Below, piece by piece: positions 35,332 through 45,581 of a stretch of DNA of 64,000 nucleotides; positions within the stretch are counted from its first letter, which is position 1; every line of letters begins with the position of its first letter. The translations under genes and the position numbers were made by a program. Location of the stretch: assembly GCF_019578655.1 (NCBI RefSeq), contig NC_063256.1, positions 20,002,005 through 20,066,004 of the forward strand. The letters are read 5' to 3'. The notes under the pieces were generated by a model that worked only from the letters and a program-made list of their open reading frames with translations, was not told the DNA's origin and did no database searches. Origin of the DNA: Ricinus communis (lineage: Eukaryota > Streptophyta > Magnoliopsida > Malpighiales > Euphorbiaceae).

Positions 35332-36003
35332 AAATGACAAAAATATTTTAAAGAGCATTTTTCTCCAAATAAAAACACATAATTACAAAATGCTTGAAGG
35401 ATCTATTCCGATAGCATTGATTTTCAAAATACATTACAAAGCCATAATTTCTCCTTTTGGTTCGAAACATAAACTCCACTCACCAAAAGGAGAAACCTTA
35501 TTCCTCCATACAGATCTTTCCAAATCCAATGCAACTATTCCAAAAACCATTCAATGGAAGGATATCACTCTTTCAGAAGAATGGATCCTTGAAGGTGCAA
35601 CCCAACCTGAATTACCAAAGCAAACAGAGTCTAATACAAATCTCAGAAATATAACCCAGTTTCCAGATGGGAAAGTCAAGCTTACGTTCAACAGGAAATC
35701 AACCTCTTCTAGATTTTCTGATGATGATTCTTCAACTTCAACCATAGATATTGGAAGGGTATCAAAAATACCTTTTATCATTTATGCTCCTTATGAAGAA
35801 CCAACTCTATCACAAACACAACCAAAATTTTCAACATCTGATATACTAAGCTCAAACACTATATTACAAAATGTTGATTACCAAAGCAATATCCCTAGAC
35901 CTGTTTATAATGAACCAAAAAAGGATGATGAAATAGAGACCGTCTCTACCCCCTCTTCACCATCACCATCTGCAATAACCCAAAATCTAGAAGCAGAAAT
36001 CAA
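35332..36003 (+). pseudogene. EPRV movement protein C-terminal part, plus copy
   Basis: Begins inside the movement protein at the SLNDKN position. It is open in the correct frame through the whole C-terminal part and continues without a boundary into the coat-protein linker to a stop at 36107-36109 (TAA where segment 1 has CAA). The N-terminal half is missing, and upstream codons in the frame come from the inverted neighbour and the simple repeat. Confidence 0.82.
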
Positions 36004-38102
36004 CATGATTTCAAAAGATTTTCAAATCAATAAAAAGCTTTTACATAAAGATTTCTATTCAAAGAAAAATCATTCCAAAAAACTTTGGTTTTTTAAACAT
36101 TTTCTATAAGAAAAGGACAGTATCCAGGAAAGATACTACCAATTTTGCATATAAAACAGAATCCAAATCAAATTTTTTGATTGGTTTCAGATTTATTGCA
36201 AAGACAATAGTATTCTTTATCTTTTTAAAGAAAAACTCATTAGTCTTGTTACTATAAGGAACAAGACTCCAGAATAGAAGGTCGGAGAAAAACAAACCAT
36301 CCAGTCTTACCATCCTCCCCTTAGGAAAATAACCATTTCTTATGGAGAGAACGAAATAGAAGCCACGCCCTACAAATTAGTAGGAGAGGAGCTTGAGAAA
36401 AATGTCAAGAATATTGTTTAACAGAACAATTTCTCAAATACCTATCTTAACACAATAGGGAAACAACTTGTTAGGATAGAAAGCCAAATCCAAAAATCTC
36501 CTATAGTCTTCACCTCTCCAATTCCCAATACTGGTCATCCAAAAGAGATAAGCCAAATAGAAAAGCTCAAAAACCCAGTCTTCAGACCCTACCATATCTC
36601 AAAGCCTAGTTAAGACCAATTTCAGAAGCAAACTGAGTTTGCTAGAGCAGTCAGGGAATAGCTTAGCAAATTAGCCACTTCTCAGTCATCCAATAGCCTA
36701 GTACCCGATACTCCTCAAAGCAGTAGGAATATCAGTGCTATAGATCAAGCCCAAAGCGATGAATCTAATGATTCAGAGCTTGAAAGTGTCATTGAAAAAC
36801 CTTCCAACATCAACAGATTGGGAAGGCAAGCCCCTATATTGACTTGACATACTTCTTTGAATACTGCCCCAAATCTAGGGATAGAAAATACAAATAATAT
36901 CCTCACCCAATCTAGATTCAATGCCTCTTCCATCTACGAATGGAATATAGATGGAATGTCAGAATACAACATTCTTGGTCTCTTATAACAGATGACCATG
37001 GCAGCCAATGCCTACAAAACCCAAAGCGGGACCTCTGATAGAGCCATTGCTGAGCTCTTATAGCTGGATTTTCTGGCCAGCTTAAAGGATAATGGGATTA
37101 CCATCTCACACAAGCACAACAGCTCCAAATCCTAGGTGCCATCCAAACCACCATAGAAGGGACCCCATCTTAGATGAGCTAGGAAATCCTATTGAGGATG
37201 CTGTGGCAATCTTAATCTTGACGATTTTCCTCCATTTCATAGGAGACCCTTCTCTTCTAAAAGATAAGAATGCTGAGCTTCTCAGCAATCTAACCTGTAA
37301 AAAGCTTAGCAACTTCCAAGCTTATAAAGATACTTTCCTCACCAAAGTCATGCTTAGGAAATATTCAAACCAACCTTTCTGGAAAGAAAAGTTCTTAGCT
37401 GGTTTACCTAAGATACTAGGTGAAAGGGTTAGGAATACCATAAGAGAAGCCTATAATGGCCAGATCCCTTATGATTTATACACTTACGGGGAATTAATTA
37501 GCCTTACTCAGAAAGAGGGTTTGGAAATTTGCCATGACCTTAAACTCCAAAGACAACTCAATTGGAAAATGAAGAAGACTAAGCAGGAGCTAGGTAGCTT
37601 TCGTAAGCAGTTTGAGTATAATCCCATAGAACCTTCCCCTACCTGCAAAGGAAAATGCAAAGAAGATTTTTCTAAATCTTTTAAGAAAAAATGTTTTTTT
37701 AAAAATAGGAAAGCGCCTAAAAATAGAGAGAATTTCTACAAAAGGCCATCCTCTTCTAAATTTCTAAAACAAAATTTTAAAAAAGATTTTAGCAAAATTA
37801 CTTACTACAAATATAGGAAAAAGGGTCACACTTCAAAGTATTGTAAGTTTTCTAAAAAACTTCATGAACTCCAAATAGAAGAAGAAATTTTCAGCAAAAT
37901 TTCAGCTCTTCTTGTTGATTCCTCTGAATCGGAATTTTCGAATAATGAGGAAGAGTTTCAAATTGATGAAATTAAAACCTCATCCGATTATTCTGAATCA
38001 GAATCAGATGATATTCCAAAGAATATTAATATGCTCACTAGACAACAAGAAGCTCTTCTTGAAGCCGTCAAGCATATTAATGACCCTCAAATCCAAAAAT
38101 AA
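36004..38102 (+). pseudogene. EPRV coat protein, plus copy (zinc knuckle lost)
   Basis: The N-terminal region (to about 36890) has many stops and frameshifts. The core frame 37092-38102 is open for 336 codons through the Lys-rich region and the acidic tail. The zinc knuckle reads YYKYRKKGHTSKYC (about 37800-37845): both N-terminal cysteines became tyrosine by G-to-A changes, so zinc binding is lost. A TAA at 38100-38102 replaces CAA; the same frame continues into the protease, supporting a CP-PR-RT polyprotein. Confidence 0.83.
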
Positions 38103-38900
38103 GTTTTGAAAGAAATTCTAAAAACTGAAACCCTCATCCCTTCTTCTAGTAAGAACACCTATGATCTTACTATGATCTTGGAAAAAGGGAAAAAGTTAAA
38201 TAACTCTCTTCCTACTATCCAAGAACTTCAAAAAAAAATCAAAACCATTAAAACAGAACTCAAAGATTTGAAAGAAAAACAACAAAATTATTATCTTTTG
38301 CTGCAAAGCTTGATTCTTAAACAAAATAGTGATTCTGATTCTGAAGATGAAAATGATTTTCAAAATCTTGAGATTTCTGAAAATGTCCCATAAAACTTCA
38401 TTAATGTTTTAAAAGAAATAACCTCAAGAAAATATTTGATTTAAATAAAACTCATTTTCTCTGATGATTTCCAGATAGAAACTATAGCTTTGTTTGATAC
38501 GGGAGCATACCTCAACTGTATCAATTATGAGCTAGTTCCTAAAAGATATCATTAAGAAACTAAAGAAAGGCTCACCTCGACCAATAATTTAAAGATCAGA
38601 ATTGCGGGAAAAACTGAAGCTGCAATTCTAAACAACAATATTGCTCTAAAAAATATTTTTATTCTTACAAATGATTTACAGCAAACTGTTATTTTGGGAA
38701 CTCCTTTTATCAATTTGATTACTCCTTTCAAAGTAACTACTGCTCGTATCATTTTTAAAGCTAAGGATTCAAAGATTGTTTTTCCTTTTTTAGAAAAACC
38801 CAAGAAGAGAAATCTCAATCTTATAAAAGCTCACTCAATTTATAATTTTGAGATAAATGCTTTGATTAAAGGAAAACAAACCCAGCTTTTCCACCTAAAA
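38103..38900 (+). pseudogene. EPRV aspartic protease, plus copy (broken)
   Basis: In frame with the coat protein. A coiled, charged linker (38106-38393) precedes the protease with DTG at 38496-38504 and ILGTPFINLI around 38691-38720. Stops at 38391-38393 (TAA for GAA), about 38442 and 38553 (TAA for CAA) interrupt it. The frame reopens from 38694 and runs on into RT. Confidence 0.83.
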
Positions 38901-40373
38901 CAAGATATGGGTTTAAAAAGAATCCAAAGCCAATTACAAAATGAATTTGTTCAAAGAAAAATTTCTGATTTGCAAAAGAAAATTGAAAAAGAAGTTTGTT
39001 CTGGTCTTCCTAATGCTTTTTGGAAAAGAAAACAGCATATGGTGGATTTACCATATGAAAAAGATTTTAGTGACAAACAAATTCCTACCAAAGCCAGACA
39101 TATCCAAATGAATGAAACCCTTGAAAGCCATTGTAGAGTAGAAATAAAAGATTTAGAGTAAAAGGGTTTAATTACCAAATCCAGATCCCCCTGGTCGTGT
39201 GCAGCCTTCTATGTCAACAAAAATAGTGAGATAGAAAGAGGAACACTTAGGTTGGTGATTAACTACAAACCTTTGAATAAAGCTCTAAAGTGGATTAGAT
39301 ACCCCATTCCAAACAAAAAAGATCTTCTTCAAAAGCTTCATTCTGCTTTTATTTTTTCAAAGTTTGATATGAAATCAGGATTTTGGCAAATCCAGATTCA
39401 TCTCAAAGATTGGTACAAAACTGCATTTACAGTTCTATTTGGCCAGTACGAATGGAATGTGATACCTTTGGGACTAAAAAATGCTCCTTCTGAATTTGAA
39501 AAAATCATGAATGACATTTTCAATCCTTATTCAAAGTTTTGCATTGTTTATATCGATGATGTATTAATATTTTCAAATTCTCTAGAGCAACATTTCAAAC
39601 ATTTGGAGACATTTTTCTATGTTGTTAAGAAAAATGGTGTAGTAGTTTCAAAGTCCAAGGTATCTTTATTCCAAACGAAAATTAGATTTCTTGGACACTA
39701 CATCTTCCGGGGAACTATCACCCCAATTGAAAGGTCTCTAGCTTTTACTTCAAAATTTCCAGATAAAATTTTGGAAAAAATTCAATTGCAAAGGTTTCTT
39801 GGCAGTTTAAATTATGTCATGGATTTTTATCTAAATTTGAACTGTTTAGCAAAACCCCTACATGATAGATTAAAGAAAAATCCCCCTACATGGACTGATG
39901 AGCATATAAAGATTTTTCAAAGCATTAAAAAGCAAGTTTCTGAAATTCTATATTTACACTTAGCTGATCCATCTACATTCAAAATTGTTGAAACTGATGC
40001 ATCAAATTTAGGTTATGGTGGAATTCTCAAACAAGTTCAAAACAAAAAAGAATGCATTGTCCAGTTTACTTCTGCACACTCGAATGACACTCAAAAGAAT
40101 TATTCAACTATGAAAAAAGAAATTCTTTCGATAGTTTTATGCATTTCAAAACTCTAAAGTGACCTTTTAAATCAAAAATTTCTTTTAAGGATTGATTGTA
40201 AATCCGCGAAAGAAGTATTACGAAAAGATGTTCAAAATGTAGCTTCAAAATAAATTTTTGCTAGATGGCAAGCCATTATTTCTATTTTTGATTTTGAAAT
40301 CGAATACATAAGAGGAGATTCAAATTTAATTCCAAACTTTCTAACCAGAGAGTTTCTTCAAAAACAGGAGTGA
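38901..40373 (+). pseudogene. EPRV reverse transcriptase and RNase H, plus copy
   Basis: The most complete polymerase in the window. Fingers (SPWSCAAFYVNKN, about 39186), palm with FDMKSGFWQI (about 39363) and the active-site YIDD at 39549-39560, the thumb, then RNase H with ETDASNLGYGG (about 39990) all lie in one frame. Frame 39252-40157 has 301 uninterrupted codons. Stops at 39159-39161, 40155-40157 and about 40251 (each TAA where another copy has CAA) break it. ORF1 ends at TGA 40371-40373. The catalytic Asp residues of RT are present but the polyprotein is not continuous. Confidence 0.88.
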
Positions 40374-40375
40374 CA

Positions 40376-41832
40376 ATGCCAAGAAAATTGAGGGCAAAAG
40401 ACAAAGAGAAAAAGCCAACAGCAAATATAAAAGCTGTTCAAAGCCCGAAAAAGGAGATTTTACCTCCTCTTCAAAGCCTATCAAAATCTGGACTGAGATC
40501 ATCCAGGACGAAATAGAAGAAGACTCGGCCCAAAAGCAATTCCATATTCATGAGTGGCTTGCACAACAAACTCCCGAATTTTTAAAGATTGTCGAAGAAT
40601 ATTCAAAACAAGTTCCAAGGACTGAAGTCCAATCAAAAACTTCTCCAAAGTCATCTTCCTCTTCAAACAAAGGTAAAGGTATACTCTCTATCCCTTTTCC
40701 AAAACCTGAGATAGTAATTTTTCCTCAAAACCTATCTCAAAGCTCTCAAAGTATTTCAAAGCCTAACTCATAAGAAATAGTTTTATCCCAAATAAAACTT
40801 TTCAAAACTAATGAGTATGTAGAAAAGCAAAATTTTCAAAGCATTTTAACTATTGAGGAAGGATTCTGTACAGAAAGCCCCTCAAAACTAGTTTCAAAAA
40901 TTTTTCCTCCAGGATGGTACTTTAAACCCTGAAATAAATCAAAACCCAAATCTTACTACCAGTCTATCCTTGAGGTAACTGGTTTTGTAAAATTCAAACA
41001 CTTCAAAAAGCATAAAGACCACGTAGACCCTGCATATTCCACATGCACCATCCAAATAATCTTCCACTTTTCAGATTGGAGAATAGATTTACATTCACCA
41101 AGATCTTTTCCAACCTCCCTCCAAAGCACCTATCCTTCAGGCCTAAATACTTCTTTCAACTATTGGGATTACCAACAAGCTTGGTTTAATATCTTTCTTT
41201 TACAAAATGAAGGATAAAGCCATTCTTGGCTTTTCTACTTTGACACAAGCACAATCCAAACTTCAAAAATTTCATATTAGCTTAAACAATGGTGGAATTT
41301 TTATGGCAATGTTCTAGAGACCATAATTTCAGAAGTTCTACCCTTCTTTAATCTATTTAAAGCTCACTATAAACCCAACAAAATAGAAAGACGTTTTCCT
41401 CCCTTACTTATATTTTGTTCAAACTTCTTTCTCCCCTGGGTATGTATATGGTATTTCCATTTCAACCAAGCAGCAGATGGAGAAGTCATCCTTGCCTGAA
41501 GATTCAAAGTTAAATGGTGGGATAAATTCAACCACCAAGAAAAGTTATCTCTAAAGATGGTACAAAGTTTTCTTTCAAAAAATAGCTTCTTGCCACCTTC
41601 GAAAGAACAGACCACTTTCCTGGCACAGAAGTCTTTCATTATTCCAAAGCTAGCAGCGGCTCAAACAGAAGAAGATTTCTTACAATTGATCAAATAGTTT
41701 TCAAAAACCGCCTCTTCAAAAGAAAAATCTAAAGCTTCATCTTCCTCTTCCAGCACCAGCTCAACAGCAATTGATCTAGATGGTGACTCGAATGAAGATA
41801 ATTTTTTTGGAATATTTAAGCCCATCAAATGA
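40376..41832 (+). pseudogene. EPRV ORF2, unknown function, plus copy
   Basis: Begins with ATG at 40376, two bases after the ORF1 stop. It shows the same plan as the other copies: a basic start (MPRKLRAKDKE), a Ser-rich segment, an aromatic-rich middle and an acidic Ser/Asp tail ending FGIFKPIK before TGA at 41830-41832. A frameshift about 40 codons in, and stops near 40771, 40932, 41215, 41279 and 41697, break it. Function unknown. Confidence 0.7.
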
Positions 41833-42480
41833 CATCTTTGTAAAGCCCTTGGGTTGAAAACCAGAAATGGCAGCCCAAAACAATTCTGTAATGGGCCAAA
41901 TGCCCAATAAATAAATAAAAGTCTTTTTAAAAGAAAAGAAAGAAGACAAAAGACTCTACACCGTTACTTTTTTAAAGTAAAAGATTTCTCACTGTTGAAG
42001 TATGGCAGACAACTCCTGCAAAAGACGTGGAGTCCCTCACTCCATTATCAAAAGCATCCAAAAGACGTGGAGCCCCTCACTCCATTATGAAGAGCATCCA
42101 AAGCAAAAATTATTGAACCTGAAGGCTGAAGACCTCTATAAATAGAGGAGCTACCAAAGAAGAAGGCAGACTGAAAAATCACAAGAAACTCTTGTATTCT
42201 TCAAGTCCTTAGAAATATAGTGAGCAAAGATAGTGTGAGCCAAAGAGTGATAATGAGAAAAAACTTTCCTCTTGTATTTAACTACTCTTATAAGTTATAT
42301 TTTTTTTATTTAAAGCTTTCATTTTAAAGCTATTATTTCAAAGTTTGTATATTTGTTCATCCATCAATAAGAATCTAATATTTTATTATCTTATTTTCCA
42401 TTTCTAAATTCCCTTTTAACAAGTGTATGATCTGTGCTTCCCTTGTCTGAGGATCCTGCACACCAGAAATTTGTTAGTCT
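41833..42480 (+). promoter_or_regulatory. EPRV promoter and leader, plus copy
   Basis: Downstream of ORF2: a TATA box CTATAAATAG at 42136-42145, preceded by two tandem 40-bp units (about 42020-42100) each holding AAAGACGTGGAG with an ACGT core and CTCACTCCATTAT. The leader follows and stops at 42480 about 20 bases before the primer site would be reached. Caulimoviridae transcribe their pregenomic RNA from a promoter in this place, and ACGT repeats recall plant activation elements; actual activity is not shown. Confidence 0.72.
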
Positions 42481-45400
42481 TAATTTTTGGCATATATATA
42501 TTGAAAAATTATGGAAGAATTTGTAAAGGATATTTTTATAAAAGAATTTTTGGAGAAATTGGTATTTTAATTAGCTAGTAGTGTTAAATTTTAAATTGAA
42601 AAATTGTTAGCAAATTGATTAATTAAATTAATTGTGTGTTAGGACTAAATTAGAAATTCAGTTTGGAATGAGGATTAAAAGTATAATTTTATTATTAATA
42701 TGGGGTTTTAATAAAAATTTGTATGTTTGGTATTTTTATAATTAAATATGTCAACAAGGGCTTTTTGGTAATTTTACATTTAAAAGCAAGGGTATATATG
42801 TAATTGTGTATTTTCAATAATTCTAATTTGGCCGAATTAAATAGTTAGGGGCTTAATTGAAAATCTAAAGAAAAGTTTAAAGGTTAATTGAAAATTTTAC
42901 AGGGCGAAATTGTAGTAATTAAAACAGTTGAGGGACCAAAAGGTAAGAGAAAATTTGAGGGACCAAAAGTCGATATGGAAGGAAAGAAGAAGAAAAGAAA
43001 GAAGGAAGAAGGAAGGGGGAGAAGAAGTCATCAGGGGGAGAGAGATGAAGGGCGTCGGGGTGCAGCTTCTTGGCCAGAAGTCCAACAATGGCGATGTTAG
43101 CAAAAAAATAAAAGGGTTGTTGTGTCTATCGGCGCCAGTCTGGCCATTTCCAATGTCCTTTGGCGGCAAGGTCGGTCTTTTTTTGACCTGTGAGTTGAGG
43201 GCTTCCTTTTGGTGGCGGCAGCGTCGACTTTGGTGGCTGAAGGAAGGAGTTCCTGTGAGGTGTTGGCAGCAGCATTTTCCGGCGAGCTCCGGCGAGGGAT
43301 GGATGATCATAGGACATATCCGGACTCTCCTCAGCTCAAGCTTCGCAATGGCACCGGTTTCGTGGCGATCGGACTCCGTTTGTAAATTGACGGTTGAGAT
43401 CGTCCGCAAATCTCTCCTGATGATTGGGGGTCAGATCGGAAAATCGGAAGCAGGGATCATCATCAACGCGTTGTTTCGAGTCCGATGGTGTGTTCAGATC
43501 GTCGATCGAAATCCGGCAGCTAGAGGCTAGTTGACCGGGCAATCAAACATCTCAGTAATTTTTCTCTGGCCCGTTGATTTTAGAATTCTTTGGCATATTA
43601 TATGTTTATTGAATTGTGTTGAGTATTAGAAAATATTGTGAGTCAAAATATATGTTTGTCGGACTGCCTGCTATTAGTCATGATTTGTGTTGTGTGGCGG
43701 AGTCGGGAAAATAGTGAAATCTTGGGGACCCGACTCCACTTGTATAAATTGTCGACTATTTAAAGTGTTTTTTGGCAGGTCCTGGACCCGTTTTACGAGG
43801 GGTAAATGTCCGTGTTGTAGGGGAGGTTCTGCCGAATTTTTGGTAGAATTTACTGAGTCGAGATTCTTAGACAGTCAATCCTAGGAATCTAGACCTAGGT
43901 TTAATAGTCAATTGTTTCAGCGTTATTGATAAATTATTTTCCGTGATTAGATAATTCGTCTGTTAAGCTCGCTCCAACCGAGGCACCGAAGCAGAGCTAG
44001 GAGGTCGCCAAAGTTGCGAGTTAAAGTCATATATCGGTTATGCACGTGTCATGCATAATTTTTGAATAGCTACTGTGATTATTTGATTCCAAGTTTAAAT
44101 TATTCATTTAATTATTATTTCATGTGTATCATGCTTTTTGATTATTATTCATATATATATCCTTTCCTTTATCATTGATATTATTATTGCATGATGACAC
44201 GGGATGGGACGACAGTATAACATAATAGTTTGATGAGTGTACCGGTATAAATCTGAGAGTGATGGAAAAAGGGTAAATGGGTAAATTTAAAAAGGAAAGT
44301 TTAGGACTTGCCCTGGTCGAGCATCGCTCTCTGGGTTAGTAGAGTGTGGTTGCCAGAGTAAAGGTCCCTGGTCGAGCATTGCTCTCTGGGCGCCGGCTTA
44401 TTTGGAAACCTAAGTGACCAGACTTGAGGTAAGGTCCCTAGTCGAACTTCGCTCTCTAGGCGCCAGTCTTATTAGAATAAGAGAGCCGAAAGGCTAAGGC
44501 TGATAGTGAACATTAAGTGACCAGACTGGAGTTAAGGACCATGGTCGAGCTTCGCTCTCTAGGCGCCAGTTCTGTTGGAATGAGAGAGTCGAGATGTTAG
44601 AGTTGAGATTAGTTGAGATGTCAATGTTGAGATTGACCGAGATGTTAGTGTTGGGATTAGGGTTCTACTGGTCGAGCATCGCTCTCTGGGTTAGTAGAGT
44701 GTGGTTGCCAGAGTAAAGGTCCCTGGTCGAGCATTGCTCTCTGGGCGCCGGCTTATTTGGAAACCTAAGTGACCAGACTTGAGGTAAGGTCCCTAGTCGG
44801 ACTTCGCTCTCTAGGCGCCAGTCTTATTAGAATAAGAGAGCCGAAAGGCTAAGGCTGATAGTGAACATTAAGTGACCGGACTGGAGTTAAGGACCATGGT
44901 CGAGCTTCGCTCTCTGGGCGCCAGTTCTGTTGGAATGAGAGAGTCGAGATGTAAGAGTTGAGATTAGTTGAGATGTCAATGTTGAGATTGACCGAGATGT
45001 TAGTGTTGGGATTAGGGTTCTACTGAAGTACTCCGTCCCGTAGTGTGTAAGAAATTATTTTATTTAATTTAAGCATGACATGACACGTTTATTTTTGCAT
45101 GACTTAGTATTTATTTCAAATTAAATAAATGTATTATTGAAGTGTTTGCAACTGTTTTTAGATATATGATTTTAACTCACTCTCGTGACTGACAGTCTCA
45201 ATTTTACTATTTTTTTTCTTCAGATCTGTGATTGTTAGTCTTCCCACAACTCTTATCTAGTAACCTGACTCCTTCATCATCGGATGATGTAATTTATTTG
45301 GTATGTTAACTTGTAAGATCTTAGATTCTCTGCAGTAGAATTAATAGACTTATCTGTTGTAATTTTTTGTAGTTTCGGGTCTCGCCTAATTCTTCTGGCA

Positions 45401-45576
45401 TAATATCGAATTAATTGTGTAAAATTTAATGGTTACGATAAGTTGTGCCATCAATAATATTAAATGAGATGAGATTTATTTAAGTCAGTGAATGTCAGGT
45501 TTACTACGGGATTCGGTAGCCTTACGCCTACCTATTCCTTAGTGCCGGTCACGGGTCCACAGATAGGGTCGTGACA
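42481..45576. mobile_element. Solo LTR 2, right fragment
   Basis: Resumes the LTR interrupted at 6643 and runs to GGTCGTGACA at 45576, followed by AATAA (45577-45581), which duplicates 6427-6431. Homologous to 850-3568 throughout, including GC-rich text around 43020-43540. A frame of 200 codons at 42928-43530 shares its C-terminal half with the frame at 1337-1939 (for example MAPVSWRSDSVC, IVRKSLxMIGGQI). It is longer than copy 1 because of a 355-bp tandem duplication. Confidence 0.9.
44313..45025. repeat. 355-bp tandem duplication within solo LTR 2
   Basis: The segment starting CTGGTCGAGCATCGCTCTC at 44313 recurs at 44668 with only scattered differences; the second unit ends at about 45022. 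Each unit contains four copies of a degenerate sub-repeat, (G/A)GTCGAGC(A/T)T(C/T)GCTCTCTGGGC. Solo LTR 1 has only a short counterpart (about 2865-2960). Confidence 0.88.
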
Positions 45577-45581
45577 AATAA

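Larger units (their letters stand above)
6644..42480. mobile_element. Endogenous pararetrovirus array inside solo LTR 2
   Basis: About 35.8 kb of Caulimoviridae-derived sequence inserted in one LTR; about 27.7 kb is viral once the nested retrotransposon (17221-25326) is subtracted. The segments, in order, are: leader-MP-CP start (+, 6644-9231); PR (-, 9232-10046); a short inverted CP scrap (-, about 10047-10075); CP (+, 10076-11117); CP (-, 11119-11438); leader-MP (+, 11439-12158); a near-complete genome (-, 27719 down to about 12150, split by the retrotransposon); RT, CP and RT scraps (27720-28952); a second near-complete genome (-, 35288 down to 28953); and a third (+, 35332-42480). Every gene carries damage. 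The first segment starts, and the last ends, in the same viral leader sequence just upstream of the primer-binding site. Confidence 0.88.

Noticed and set aside
36745..36933. Minus-strand frame of 62 codons, and similar antisense frames in the viral genes
   Set aside because: Antisense shadows of coat-protein sequence; not kept between copies.
42897..43409. Minus-strand 170-codon frame in solo LTR 2
   Set aside because: Antisense to the GC-rich part of the LTR, with no counterpart of similar length in LTR 1.
6432..45576. Reading 641-3568 and 42481-45576 as the two LTRs of one giant retrotransposon
   Set aside because: Each has its own 5-bp duplication (CTCAT and AATAA), and the second LTR's left end is at 6432. 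They are independent solo LTRs.
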